Shown here piece after piece: positions 1 through 7,471 of a stretch of 64,000 nt of DNA. Within the stretch, counting starts at the first letter, position 1; each line of letters starts with the position of its first letter. A program made the translations under genes and the position numbers. Source of the stretch: Variovorax sp. 679 (lineage in GTDB: Bacteria; Pseudomonadota; Gammaproteobacteria; Burkholderiales; Burkholderiaceae_C); NCBI RefSeq assembly GCF_003952185.1, contig NZ_RXFS01000010.1:241371-305370 (forward strand), read 5' to 3'. The notes below the pieces were generated by a model. That model saw nothing but the letters and a program-made list of their open reading frames with translations. It was not told the origin of the DNA and searched no databases.

Positions 1-641
1 TTCTCCAGGTTGACCACGACGCGCCGCGTGATGCCGTTGGTCTCATTGAGCACGCGCTTTTTGAGTTCAGGCGCGATCTCGATGTCGCCGACGTACTGTT
101 TCGCGAGGTGATCGAAGTCGGCCGGCGTGCAGCGCACGGCCGGTTGCCACACCAGCACGCGGTTGTCGAAGCGCTCGTGCTTCTTGAGCTTGGCGGGCAG
201 ATGCTCTTCGCCGATCAGCAGCACGGCCGCCCCCGAGGCGTCATGCAGATCGCGAATGAATTCCAGTGTGCGGCTGTCGACGATGTAGTCGACCTCGTCC
301 ACGATCAGCGGCCGGTTGCTGGCCACCAGCACCTGCACGATCTCGTCGAAGATGGCTGGGACGTTGCCGCGCGCCTGGATGCCAATCGACTTGCAGATCA
401 GTTCGGCGAAGCTCTTCTTGGTCTCAATGCTGCGGCAGCACACATAGATTCCGTTGAAACCGGCAGGGTGGCTCGCGTAGCTAGCGCCGAAGCTCTTGCC
501 AAGGCCGCTGGGGCCGTAGAAGGTGCCGATGCCCGGCAGGCCCGCAGAGCGCTCCGTCAGCGCTTCCATCGTGGTGTGGATGAGGCCGATGTTGCTGGTC
601 GGCGCGACCGAGCCGCCCGCTGTTGCCAATTTTTTTGTCAT
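1..641 (-). CDS. MuB-like AAA ATPase, transposition target protein (3' part outside window)
   Basis: Translating leftward from ATG at 641 gives an open frame running off the left edge. It has a P-loop GPSGLGKS at residues 43-50 and a Walker B strand LIVDEVDY at 112-119, the core of MuB/TnsC-type AAA ATPases. In Mu-like phages this ATP-dependent DNA-binding protein captures target DNA and activates the MuA transposase. The start is supported by a purine-rich site GGAACGGAG just upstream. It lies directly downstream of the transposase gene in the same leftward operon, as expected for the A-B pair. The C-terminus is not visible, so intactness cannot be judged. Functional class is secure; the exact family is inferred. 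Confidence 0.9.
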   Translation of the reverse strand, partial: MTKKLATAGGSVAPTSNIGLIHTTMEALTERSAGLPGIGTFYGPSGLGKSFGASYASHPAGFNGIYVCCRSIETKKSFAELICKSIGIQARGNVPAIFDEIVQVLVASNRPLIVDEVDYIVDSRTLEFIRDLHDASGAAVLLIGEEHLPAKLKKHERFDNRVLVWQPAVRCTPADFDHLAKQYVGDIEIAPELKKRVLNETNGITRRVVVNLE

Positions 642-667
642 ACTCCGTTCCTTCACTTCAAGTGATT

Positions 668-705
668 GCCCGGTTCGGCCTGCCAGCCTTGCCGGGCGTT
701 TTTTT
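668..705 (+). terminator. Possible rightward intrinsic terminator between transposase genes
   Basis: An inverted repeat GCCCGG (668-673) and CCGGGC (692-697) is followed by seven T residues on the plus strand. The orientation would stop rightward transcripts, antisense to the leftward transposition operon. It may shield the early operon from antisense reading, or may only be a hairpin in the leftward mRNA. Confidence 0.35.
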
Positions 706-722
706 GCCCGCCGCCTGATCGC

Positions 723-2852
723 TCAGCCAGCCAGCACCTGTTCGGGGGTCAGCCCAAACGTCTCGAAAAAGCGCCGTTGCGATGCCCACTCGGCACCATT
801 CACGTAGCCTTCAAACCAGTTCTTTTCTTCGGGGGTGAGCGCCTCGCCGCGCTGCGCGCGCGCCTCCAGCAGCAGCCACCGCGCATAGCGCTCCTGGGGC
901 GTGGTCTGCAGGGGCTTCACCTCGGCCGGCTTGACCATTCGCTCGGCCAGCGCCACCTGTGCGGCGGTGATCTGCGCATCGCTGACCACGGGCGCATCTG
1001 CGGCGGTGATCGATTCGATGGTCGGGCTGGTGTGCTCCATCGGCGCGCGATGGATGGGCACCACGTTGGCGGAGGCTTCAATGGCCGCGTCGGTGTTGCG
1101 GCGGTTGATGGCCGCGATGGCGGCGTTCGTATCGAATTCGCTCGTGAGCGCCTTGAGCTGCTTCTTGGACGCGCGCAGCACCTTGAGCTGGTGCGACTTG
1201 CGCTCAGCCGCGACCTCGGCGCTGTTGATGCCCAGGCGGGCGTAATCGAGGGCCTCGCAGACAAAGATGCCGTCGAGATCGAACACCCAGCAGCGGCCGA
1301 TGTTCGTGTCGTCAATCTTGACCTGGACGGTCTGCCCCTCCATGCCACCGAGCAGCGCGTGGTTGTAGAAGCCGCCTCGGCCGATCCGAAGTCCCTTCTT
1401 GCCGACGCGGGCTGTGCCGTTGTGCGCGCTGGGTGCTAGCAGTACGTCGAGCGCACGTTCGCCGATCGACTTGATCTGGAAGCCCGTCGCCATCTGGCGA
1501 GGCGTGCGGTCGGCGAGGTAGCTGCGTGGCTTGTCGAGAAGGCGATTGCAGTAGGCGTCGATCTCGCCCTGCAGTTGCTCGGGCGACAGCCTCATTTCCG
1601 CCGTGAAGGATTCGTCCTTCATGATCCGCTCGGCAAAGCCCTTGCGGGCCTCGATGCCCTTACGCTCGGCGACGCTGTGGCCGACGTACCCGCCCAAGGT
1701 CTCGTACAACTGGTGCATCAGCGAGCCGATGGCACGCTCGATGTGCGGCTTCTCGTGTGGGGAGAACTTGTGGCACAGCGAGTGCTTGATGTTCAAGCCC
1801 AACAGCCCCGATTCGAGAACTTCGGCGACGTAGTCGGCACCGTTGTCGGTCTTGATCTCCTCGGGTACGCCCCATGCCAGGATCGCTAGCCTGATCAGGC
1901 TCATGATCGCGTTGGCGCGGCTAGTGCGCGTGACGATGAACAGGCGGCGGCGCGTGAAGACGTCGATCACGCCGACCACATGGTGGCGCCGGCCATCGGT
2001 GAGCATCACGTCGCCCACCGTGCTGTCCATTTCCCACTTCTGATTGGGTGCGGTGATGCCCTCGCTGTAGCTGCCAGCGGCACTCATGTACTTGTTGCGC
2101 CAGCCATCCGGGTTGACGACGGCTTCGAGCAGTTGGGCGTTCTGCGACTTCCAGTACCCCAGCGCGCGGCGGAATGAGCGCACGGTGGGGAGATTGGGGA
2201 ACTGGGTTTCCAGCGCGTCGTAGAGGCTTTGAGCCGAGAGGTGCGGCTTGTCGATCAGGAGAGCGAGCATCGCGTTGCCAACCTCGCCGGCCAATGCGGC
2301 GTACTGGCCCTTGCGGTGGTGCTCGCGCGGCGTGATGGCCGCCAGTCCCTTTTCTTGCACGCCGAGGTGCCAGGCACGCAGGCTGCTGAAGGTGATGCGG
2401 GGGAAGGCTTCGCGCAGAGAGGCGTCAGCCGGGATATCGATCGAGCACAGGCCACCGCTCCAGGCATGGCAGAACGCCTTGAGCGCAGGCGTCAGCGGAC
2501 CACCGTAGGCCTGCCAGAACCGCTGAAAAAGCACGAGGACGCGCGCGATCGCGTCCTGGCGATCCTTGCGCCAGCCTGTGACCAGCGCCGGCCCACGGGA
2601 AGCTGATGCGCGGGCTTGGGTCGCGGTTTGCGTGGAGGCCATCTGGCCTTCATTCGCGGCTGAGCAACGTGCGGCCCATGCGAGCCGGGCCGCTGGAGGC
2701 AATGCCTCGACTGCATATTCAAGGCCGCCGCCTCGACCGGGGCGGGGACGGCTCGGGAGTCCAAGGCGCGCTGCTGCTGCCCTGGCTCGAAATTCGGATG
2801 AGGGGAAGCCGGGCAGCCCGGCCAGATCGGATGCTGTTGCGTATGCAGTCAC
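723..2852 (-). CDS. MuA-like DDE transposase
   Basis: This 709-residue protein has the Mu transposase layout. An N-terminal winged-helix DNA-binding region (about residues 5-60) contains LAGLPGFP and a Gly-rich turn. A central integrase-like catalytic core follows, and then a C-terminal region that in MuA contacts MuB. The catalytic triad is visible as Asp276 (MDSTVGD), Asp336 (KTDNGAD) and Glu372 (PHIERA). It would bind the phage ends and carry out strand transfer for lysogeny and replicative transposition. The GTG start at 2852 overlaps the stop of the Ner-like gene (GTGA), indicating translational coupling. Length is close to Mu A (663) and no disruption is seen. Confidence 0.95.
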   Translation of the reverse strand: MTAYATASDLAGLPGFPSSEFRARAAAARLGLPSRPRPGRGGGLEYAVEALPPAARLAWAARCSAANEGQMASTQTATQARASASRGPALVTGWRKDRQDAIARVLVLFQRFWQAYGGPLTPALKAFCHAWSGGLCSIDIPADASLREAFPRITFSSLRAWHLGVQEKGLAAITPREHHRKGQYAALAGEVGNAMLALLIDKPHLSAQSLYDALETQFPNLPTVRSFRRALGYWKSQNAQLLEAVVNPDGWRNKYMSAAGSYSEGITAPNQKWEMDSTVGDVMLTDGRRHHVVGVIDVFTRRRLFIVTRTSRANAIMSLIRLAILAWGVPEEIKTDNGADYVAEVLESGLLGLNIKHSLCHKFSPHEKPHIERAIGSLMHQLYETLGGYVGHSVAERKGIEARKGFAERIMKDESFTAEMRLSPEQLQGEIDAYCNRLLDKPRSYLADRTPRQMATGFQIKSIGERALDVLLAPSAHNGTARVGKKGLRIGRGGFYNHALLGGMEGQTVQVKIDDTNIGRCWVFDLDGIFVCEALDYARLGINSAEVAAERKSHQLKVLRASKKQLKALTSEFDTNAAIAAINRRNTDAAIEASANVVPIHRAPMEHTSPTIESITAADAPVVSDAQITAAQVALAERMVKPAEVKPLQTTPQERYARWLLLEARAQRGEALTPEEKNWFEGYVNGAEWASQRRFFETFGLTPEQVLAG

Positions 2853-3145
2853 GCAGCCCTCCGACGAATCTCACGAAGCGCGCGCTTGTTGCGCGTCAGC
2901 TTTTTCGCGTGTTCTCGCGAGACGCCAGGCGCGTAGCGGGACGGCCAGATCTCTGCCGGCGGCAGCTGTAGCGCACTTGCCACGATCTGCTCGACCGCCC
3001 ACCACGGGCGAGTCAAAACCCCTTGAATGTGTGTGTAGCCGTGAGCCACACCAATCTTATTGAGTGAAGTACCCCTCTTTCGGAGGGCCGCCACCACGTC
3101 GGCGGGGTGCCAATCCTCGGTGACTTCAACCGTTTGTGTGTCCAT
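2849..3145 (-). CDS. Ner-like winged-helix DNA-binding regulator
   Basis: This small basic protein of about 98 residues has the sequence pattern of the Ner/Nlp family: a tryptophan-histidine-proline segment before helix one, then an HTH with GVAHGY, and a PAEIWPSRY segment. In Mu, Ner represses early transcription during the lytic cycle by binding between the divergent promoters. Here it is the first leftward gene, facing the LexA-type repressor gene, exactly as in Mu-like phages. The ATG at 3145 is chosen; an ATG at 3157 and a GTG at 3163 are in frame and equally lack a clear ribosome site. A 13-bp operator-like repeat overlaps this start region. Confidence 0.8.
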   Translation of the reverse strand: MDTQTVEVTEDWHPADVVAALRKRGTSLNKIGVAHGYTHIQGVLTRPWWAVEQIVASALQLPPAEIWPSRYAPGVSREHAKKLTRNKRALREIRRRAA

Positions 3146-3154
3146 GATTGGAAT

Positions 3155-3167
3155 CATAAACACAATT
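3155..3167 (-). promoter_or_regulatory. Operator-like 13-mer, leftward copy
   Basis: Read on the minus strand this is AATTGTGTTTATG, identical to the plus-strand sequence at 3282-3294. The two copies face away from each other at the two ends of the divergent early control region, each overlapping a gene start. They are likely binding sites for the phage repressor or the Ner-like protein. Confidence 0.6.
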
Positions 3168-3255
3168 GAGTGAATTCAAAAGAGGTCTGCTCAACTTTTT
3201 TTGTGACGACCCACTCCGAGGGGTTCCCCTGTTGACCGTATGTATGGATCCACAG

Positions 3256-3303
3256 TTGACCGGCCAGTCTCGCCAACATCTAATTGTGTTTATGGACACA
3301 ATT
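3256..3303 (+). promoter_or_regulatory. Repressor promoter with overlapping palindromic operator; predicted leaderless transcript
   Basis: A -35 TTGACC (3256-3261) and a -10 TCTAAT (3279-3284) are separated by 17 bp. Transcription should start about seven bases later, at or next to the repressor ATG at 3292, giving a leaderless mRNA like lambda cI from PRM. The inverted repeat AATTGTG (3282-3288) and CACAATT (3297-3303) overlaps the -10 and the start, suggesting autoregulation. Confidence 0.6.
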
Positions 3304-4116
3304 AAGAGTGAAGTAGCCGCGTCTCGTCATGTTCCAGGAGTGGATGCAGACGAGGGCGATGCCATAGAGGGGGTCGACGTCGCCAGCGTGATTGGCGGAC
3401 GGGTGAAGCTGGCGCGCGGCGCCACAGCTCAGCAAGACCTCGCCGATGCCATCGGAGTCCACAGCAATACGGTCAGCAAGATCGAGAGAGGCAAGGCCGT
3501 GCCGGATGCTTCCTTGATTCTCAAAATTGCGAAGGCGACCGACGTCTCCGCAGCGTGGCTACTTCTAGGGTCACCGTTTCCTCAAGGCCGCTTTGAGTCT
3601 GGGCACGGCGACGGCACGGAGACACAGATCACGCGAGCATCAGCAGCCGAGTCGGTGCCCATGTCCCTCGTAGCTGTCGAAGTCGGGGACTACATCTATG
3701 TTCCGCACTTCGACATCGCGGCAAGTGCGGGCCCGGGCGTCTTCAACGATCTGGAGTTGGTCAAGGCCATGCGCCCGTTCGAGCGGTCCTACATCCGCCA
3801 CGCACTGGGTATCTCTCACAATGAGCTGGCGCTGGTTGGTGTGCGTGGCCGGTCGATGGAGCCCCTACTGCATCCCAGCGACGTTGCGATGTTGGATCGC
3901 AGAGATTGCGATGCCACGACTGAAGGTGTTCATATGGTTCGCCTCGACGGCGCGCTCTTGATCAAGAGCCTTCAACGCTTGCCAGGCCGCACGCTTCGCG
4001 TATCGAGCAAAAATCAAGCGGAGTTTCCGCCGTTCGACATCACGGCGGATGATGACGGCGAACGCGACTTTCAGATTCTGGGCCGTCTGCGCTGGGCAGG
4101 CATCACACTGAATTGA
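3292..4116 (+). CDS. Phage repressor, HTH plus S24 (LexA-like) self-cleavage domain
   Basis: Starting at ATG 3292, the 274-residue protein has an XRE-type HTH at about residues 46-75 and a C-terminal S24 peptidase domain. The self-cleavage elements are visible: an Ala146-Gly147 bond, catalytic Ser188 in GRSMEPLL and Lys225 in ALLIKSL. This predicts a lysogeny repressor inactivated by RecA-stimulated autoproteolysis, so the prophage should respond to DNA damage. That differs from Mu c, which is controlled by ClpXP. No Shine-Dalgarno precedes 3292; the promoter position suggests leaderless translation. In-frame upstream starts exist (ATG 3244) but would lie upstream of the predicted transcript. 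It is divergent from the Ner-like gene. Confidence 0.92.
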   Translation: MDTIKSEVAASRHVPGVDADEGDAIEGVDVASVIGGRVKLARGATAQQDLADAIGVHSNTVSKIERGKAVPDASLILKIAKATDVSAAWLLLGSPFPQGRFESGHGDGTETQITRASAAESVPMSLVAVEVGDYIYVPHFDIAASAGPGVFNDLELVKAMRPFERSYIRHALGISHNELALVGVRGRSMEPLLHPSDVAMLDRRDCDATTEGVHMVRLDGALLIKSLQRLPGRTLRVSSKNQAEFPPFDITADDDGERDFQILGRLRWAGITLN

Positions 4117-4127
4117 CGAGGGTAGAG

Positions 4128-4517
4128 ATGAAGCTTCATGTCTTGTGCGGGTTGGCACTCGCGGCGCTTGCGATGGTCGCCCACGGCCAGCCACTAGATG
4201 TCTCCAAGTTGGAGCAACAACTGTCCTCGCCGGTGCGGGCCCGCCTCACCTTGAGCGAGGCGGCGGCACGCAAAGGGGACTACCAAGCAATGCGAAATTT
4301 TGCGTATGTCTGGGCATCTGAAGCCGCTCGGGAGCAGCCGCCCGCTGCGATCGTGGGGTGCGCGTGGTATGCAGTGATCTTGAAGCGTCACGCTGATAAG
4401 GCGCACGCTGGCGACGTGTCCAACAAGGATCTGTACTGCGGGCGCCTCACCGCCGATCAAGCACGCCAAGCCGGGGCACTGGTCGTGAGCATTGAGTCGC
4501 AGTTGCCGGCGCCTTGA
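4128..4517 (+). CDS. Small exported protein of unknown function
   Basis: This 129-residue product starts at ATG 4128 behind a GAGG site at 4118-4121. It has a classic signal peptide: basic start, hydrophobic core, cleavage after AHG at about residue 20. The mature part resembles short TPR/Sel1-like helical repeats, with two cysteines that might pair. It lies between the repressor and the lysis cassette, a position where temperate phages often keep lysogenic-conversion genes expressed with the repressor. No named family is recognised. A periplasmic role in the lysogen is inference. Confidence 0.65.
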   Translation: MKLHVLCGLALAALAMVAHGQPLDVSKLEQQLSSPVRARLTLSEAAARKGDYQAMRNFAYVWASEAAREQPPAAIVGCAWYAVILKRHADKAHAGDVSNKDLYCGRLTADQARQAGALVVSIESQLPAP

Positions 4518-4533
4518 CCGAGCAGTAGGCGGA

Positions 4534-4585
4534 GTGACGGCCGTCACACTGCCTTGATCGCCCCCCGCCCGGCATTCTGCCGGGC
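4534..4585 (+). promoter_or_regulatory. Candidate late-promoter module 1 (palindrome plus start hairpin)
   Basis: The 14-bp palindrome GTGACGGCCGTCAC (4534-4547) is followed after 19 bp by a perfect hairpin GCCCGGC-ATTCT-GCCGGGC (4567-4585). The hairpin ends on the base before the endolysin ATG. The same module with identical palindrome-to-ATG distance precedes the head-protease gene at 12,563. Its position matches Mu late promoter Plys. Confidence 0.6.
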
Positions 4586-5251
4586 ATGCTTTCCCTTCAA
4601 CAGATCGCCGCCTGCACCGGCGCTGCCTTGCAGCGTGCGGAGGCCTTCGTCGTGTACCTCAACGCGGCGATGGTCGCCTATGCCATCAACACGCCCCAGC
4701 GCCAGGCCGCGTTCTTGGCCCAGCTCGGCCACGAATCGGCCGGGCTGAGCCGACTGGTCGAGAGCCTCAACTATTCCGCCGAGGCACTGATCGCGAAGTT
4801 CTCGCGCGATCGCATCAGCAGACTCGATGCGCTCACCTATGGGCGGACCGCCGCACATCCCGCCGACCAGGTGGAGATCGCCAATCGCATCTACGGCGGC
4901 GAGTGGGGGCGAGTCAACCTGGGCAACACCCAGCCTGGCGATGGCTGGCTCTACCGCGCACACGGGCCTGTCGGCACCACTGGCCGAGCCAACTGCATCA
5001 AGGTGCGCGATCGCCTGCGCGTGCGCTTTGGCACGCGCGTGCCGAACTTCGAAGACCACCCCGAAAAGCTCTGCGACCCCGAGTGGGGCGCCTACAGCGC
5101 AGCCGACTTCTGGGACATGAGGGGCCTCAATGCGCTGGCTGATGCCGGCAACTTCGAGCAGATCACCCGCCGTATCAATGGCGGCCTCAACGGTTACGCC
5201 GATCGCCTGAATCGCTGGGCGATCGCCAAAGAAGCCCTCGGCATCGTTTGA
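4586..5251 (+). CDS. Endolysin, glycoside hydrolase family 19 (chitinase-like lysozyme)
   Basis: This 221-residue protein matches GH19 phage endolysins. It has an early catalytic Glu50 in the GHES motif, a downstream YGGEWGRVNLGN segment and a C-terminal RRINGGLNG motif. It cleaves the glycan strands of peptidoglycan at lysis. There is no signal peptide, so release should depend on the holin encoded just downstream. It is the first gene of the rightward late block and is preceded by a palindrome-hairpin module instead of an obvious ribosome site. Confidence 0.92.
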   Translation: MLSLQQIAACTGAALQRAEAFVVYLNAAMVAYAINTPQRQAAFLAQLGHESAGLSRLVESLNYSAEALIAKFSRDRISRLDALTYGRTAAHPADQVEIANRIYGGEWGRVNLGNTQPGDGWLYRAHGPVGTTGRANCIKVRDRLRVRFGTRVPNFEDHPEKLCDPEWGAYSAADFWDMRGLNALADAGNFEQITRRINGGLNGYADRLNRWAIAKEALGIV

Positions 5252-5272
5252 ACGACCTTCGAAAGGACTGAA

Positions 5273-5545
5273 ATGCTTGGTCGATCCTCCCTCTTTGCGA
5301 GTGCGCTCGCGTTCAGCGCGGTCTTCGCGAACCCGATTGCCGTGACTAACCAGGTAGAGCGCGCGGCACCGCCCGCGACCGCACGGCGCGGCCGGGCCAT
5401 CCTCCCCGTGTTCTCCGGCAACCCTGGCAATCGAAGCTCAGCCAGGCGCGCCGCCTATGGCTGGAGCAATCGCCACGCACAACGCGTAGCGGCGAAGAAG
5501 CGCAATGTGGCCCGCCATCGCAAGACAGCCCGGGGGCACGCATGA
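5273..5545 (+). CDS. Small basic protein, lysis cassette
   Basis: The 90-residue product follows an AAAGGA site seven bases before ATG 5273. Its N-terminal 25 residues are hydrophobic and signal-like; the remainder is rich in Arg, Lys and Ala. The stop overlaps the next start (ATGA at 5542-5545), tying it to the holin gene. No family is recognised. A membrane-associated accessory of lysis or an antiholin is possible but unproven. Confidence 0.55.
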   Translation: MLGRSSLFASALAFSAVFANPIAVTNQVERAAPPATARRGRAILPVFSGNPGNRSSARRAAYGWSNRHAQRVAAKKRNVARHRKTARGHA

Positions 5546-5772
5546 AACTCATCCCCGAGATCCGCCAGGCCTGGAAGATGGCCAGCATCTGGGCTGCTGT
5601 CGCGCTGGCCGCCCTCTCGATGGTGCAGGCCGACGTCCTGCCCCTTCTGCAGCCACTGGTGCCCCAGAACTGGTGGCCGTACATCAGCCTCGCCTTCGCT
5701 GTGCTGATCGTGGTCTGCCGGGTGTTGCTGCAGCCCGGTCTGCATGTCGACCAGGAAGACGCTCCGAAATGA
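5542..5772 (+). CDS. Holin-like membrane protein
   Basis: This 76-residue protein has two hydrophobic segments (about residues 14-30 and 46-63), separated by a short loop with a paired tryptophan, and a charged C-terminus. It resembles the small holins of Mu-like and other Burkholderiales phages that open the inner membrane for the endolysin. The start overlaps the upstream stop, and the stop overlaps the Rz start, giving a tightly coupled lysis operon. Function is inferred from topology and position. Confidence 0.75.
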   Translation: MKLIPEIRQAWKMASIWAAVALAALSMVQADVLPLLQPLVPQNWWPYISLAFAVLIVVCRVLLQPGLHVDQEDAPK

Positions 5773-6293
5773 ACTGGATCCGCCTCGCAGTCCTGGCCGC
5801 GATCGCCGCCGCAGTGGTCGCTGCCGGCGTGGCGCTTCGCGCGCATTGGGTCGGCCTGGGCGAAGCCAACGTGCAGGGCCGCTGGGACGCCCAGACGCGC
5901 ACCGATCTGGAGGCCAGCGCGCAGCTGCAGCGCCAGGCCAACGCGGATCTGTTGATCCGAATGAAGAACTCCGAAAGGAATGCCGATGAACAAGCCCGCC
6001 TGGCGGCGCTTCGCGATGCTCGCGATGCTGCTGCCGCTACTGAGCGTGGTCGCCTGCTCGCCACCATTGCAGCCCTCAATCGGCGTCAGCTGCCCGCGTC
6101 CTGTGACGCTGCCTGCGTTGCCGCCCTCGCTCGCGAAGCCGCCACCGGCCGAGAGCTTCTCGGAAGCTGCGCAACGCGATATCAGTCAGTGGCAGCAGCA
6201 GCTGATCAGCTCCGCGACCAAGTGATCGGCCTGCAGGCCGATGCGGCCAACGTGTGCCGCGCCCCTCAACCAGCAGCCGACATCACCCCATGA
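5769..6293 (+). CDS. Rz-like inner-membrane spanin
   Basis: The 174-residue protein starts at ATG 5769, overlapping the holin stop. It has one N-terminal membrane anchor (about residues 5-24) followed by a long alanine- and arginine-rich helical periplasmic domain with two closely spaced cysteine groups near the C-terminus. This is the i-spanin pattern. Spanins fuse inner and outer membranes at the last step of lysis. A complete second gene (Rz1-like) is embedded in a different frame at 5986-6225, the classical Rz/Rz1 nesting. Confidence 0.85.
   Translation: MNWIRLAVLAAIAAAVVAAGVALRAHWVGLGEANVQGRWDAQTRTDLEASAQLQRQANADLLIRMKNSERNADEQARLAALRDARDAAAATERGRLLATIAALNRRQLPASCDAACVAALAREAATGRELLGSCATRYQSVAAAADQLRDQVIGLQADAANVCRAPQPAADITP
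5986..6225 (+). CDS. Rz1-like outer-membrane spanin lipoprotein, embedded in Rz
   Basis: This 79-residue frame lies wholly inside the Rz gene. A signal peptide of about 22 residues ends in the lipobox LSVVAC. A proline-rich mature part follows, typical of Rz1. The start at ATG 5986 is preferred over ATG 5980 because AAGGA (5975-5979) then has proper spacing. It would be lipidated, sorted to the outer membrane and pair with Rz across the periplasm. Confidence 0.88.
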   Translation: MNKPAWRRFAMLAMLLPLLSVVACSPPLQPSIGVSCPRPVTLPALPPSLAKPPPAESFSEAAQRDISQWQQQLISSATK

Positions 6294-6613
6294 AGATTGA
6301 ACTTGAGCTCTGGCAGTTCATCACCCTAACCACCATGATCCTCGGCGCGTTCTGGGGCATCGCCAAGATGATGCTCGCCCAGTCCGCGAAATCCCTGGAC
6401 GAGAAGTTCAACGCCATCCACCAGCGCCTCACCACGCAGGACGAGAGCGATCGCCGGTTGGAGCGCGATCTCACGGATCTGCGCGTCGAGCTGCCGCGCG
6501 ACTACGTGCGGCGCGAGGATTTCACGCGTGTCATCGCTTCGTTCCAGGTCACCGTCGACAACCTGCGACTGACCATCGAACGCATGCTCATCGAAGGGAA
6601 GAACCGTGGCTGA
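6290..6613 (+). CDS. DUF2730-family protein (Mu gp25-like)
   Basis: The 107-residue protein begins at ATG 6290, overlapping the Rz stop (ATGA). It has a single N-terminal transmembrane helix (about residues 8-25) and a long charged coiled-coil-like helix after it. This matches the Mu gp25 family found between lysis and terminase genes in transposable phages. The biochemical role is not known. The stop lies beyond the start of the next gene, so the operon is continuous. Confidence 0.75.
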   Translation: MKIELELWQFITLTTMILGAFWGIAKMMLAQSAKSLDEKFNAIHQRLTTQDESDRRLERDLTDLRVELPRDYVRREDFTRVIASFQVTVDNLRLTIERMLIEGKNRG

Positions 6614-6935
6614 AATCATCAACCAGATCCTGCTCGACAAGGCACGGCGCGAAGCCGTGCGCTGGCACCTGCTGCAGATCACCAACGTGTCGCGGCCGCA
6701 AGGCCTTTACACAAGCGCCATGCTGCCCATCATCCGCACGGTGTACCCCGATGCCTCCGAACTGGAGGTGCGCCGCCAGCTCGACTATCTGGAAGAGCGC
6801 GAGCTGGTGAAGATCAATCGCGATCCGCTGGATCGCTGGTTCGTCGAGTTGACCCGCTGGGGCGTCGACCTGGTTGAGTACACCGTGGACTGCGAGCCTG
6901 GCATCGCTCGGCCCCAGAACTATGCGAAGGGCTGA
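6606..6935 (+). CDS. Mu gp26-like winged-helix protein
   Basis: The 109-residue product starts at GTG 6606, overlapping the previous gene by eight bases. It has a helix-rich winged-helix look (residues 20-90) with SELEVRRQLDYLEER as a likely recognition region. Proteins of this type occupy this exact slot, ahead of the small terminase, in Mu and BcepMu relatives. A role in late transcription or terminase function has not been shown. The order (gp25, gp26, gp27, gp28 equivalents) is what supports the call. Confidence 0.7.
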   Translation: MAEIINQILLDKARREAVRWHLLQITNVSRPQGLYTSAMLPIIRTVYPDASELEVRRQLDYLEERELVKINRDPLDRWFVELTRWGVDLVEYTVDCEPGIARPQNYAKG

Positions 6936-6938
6936 TTC

Positions 6939-7469
6939 ATGCCCAAGCGAAGCACCGTCGACGCGCTACCGCGCGAGCTGAAGGAATGGCTTGACGACGA
7001 GCTGGTAAAGCGCGGCTTCAGCGACTACGTCGCGCTGGCCATCGACCTCAAGGCCAAGGGCGCCGCGATCTCGAAGAGCTCGCTGCATCGCTACGGCAGC
7101 AAGTTCGAAGAGCGCATGGCGCAGTTGAAGGCCAGCACCGAGCAGGCCCGCGCCATCGTGGCCGCCAGCCCGGACAACGAAGGGGCCATGAGCGAGGCGC
7201 TGGTGCGTCTCACCCAGGAGAAGATGTTCGCCATCCTGATGGATCTGGAGATCGACCCCAAGAAAATCGACCTCACCAAGTTCTCGCGCTCCGTCGCCGA
7301 CATGACGCGCAGCGCCGTCAGCCAGAAGCGCTGGGCGGCGGAGGCTCGGGCGGAGGCCCGGCGCGAGCTGCTGGAAGAGCAGCGCGCGAAACTCGAAGCC
7401 ATGCCGAACAAGGGCGGCGTGACGCCTGACACCAAGGCTGCCATCCGCGAGGCGCTGGGCATCGTTTGA
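6939..7469 (+). CDS. Small terminase subunit, DUF3486 family (Mu gp27-like)
   Basis: The 176-residue protein has an N-terminal HTH-like segment (LPRELKEWLDDELVKRGF, SSLHRYGSK) and a long helical C-terminal half. This is characteristic of the DUF3486 proteins that act as small terminase subunits in Mu-like phages. It would recognise the phage end for headful packaging and recruit the large subunit encoded next. It starts three bases after the preceding stop. Confidence 0.85.
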   Translation: MPKRSTVDALPRELKEWLDDELVKRGFSDYVALAIDLKAKGAAISKSSLHRYGSKFEERMAQLKASTEQARAIVAASPDNEGAMSEALVRLTQEKMFAILMDLEIDPKKIDLTKFSRSVADMTRSAVSQKRWAAEARAEARRELLEEQRAKLEAMPNKGGVTPDTKAAIREALGIV

Positions 7470-7471
7470 GC

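Noticed and set aside
3166..3291. N-terminal extension of the phage repressor
   Set aside because: The promoter TTGACC-17-TCTAAT starts transcription at about 3291, so upstream codons would not be transcribed from it.
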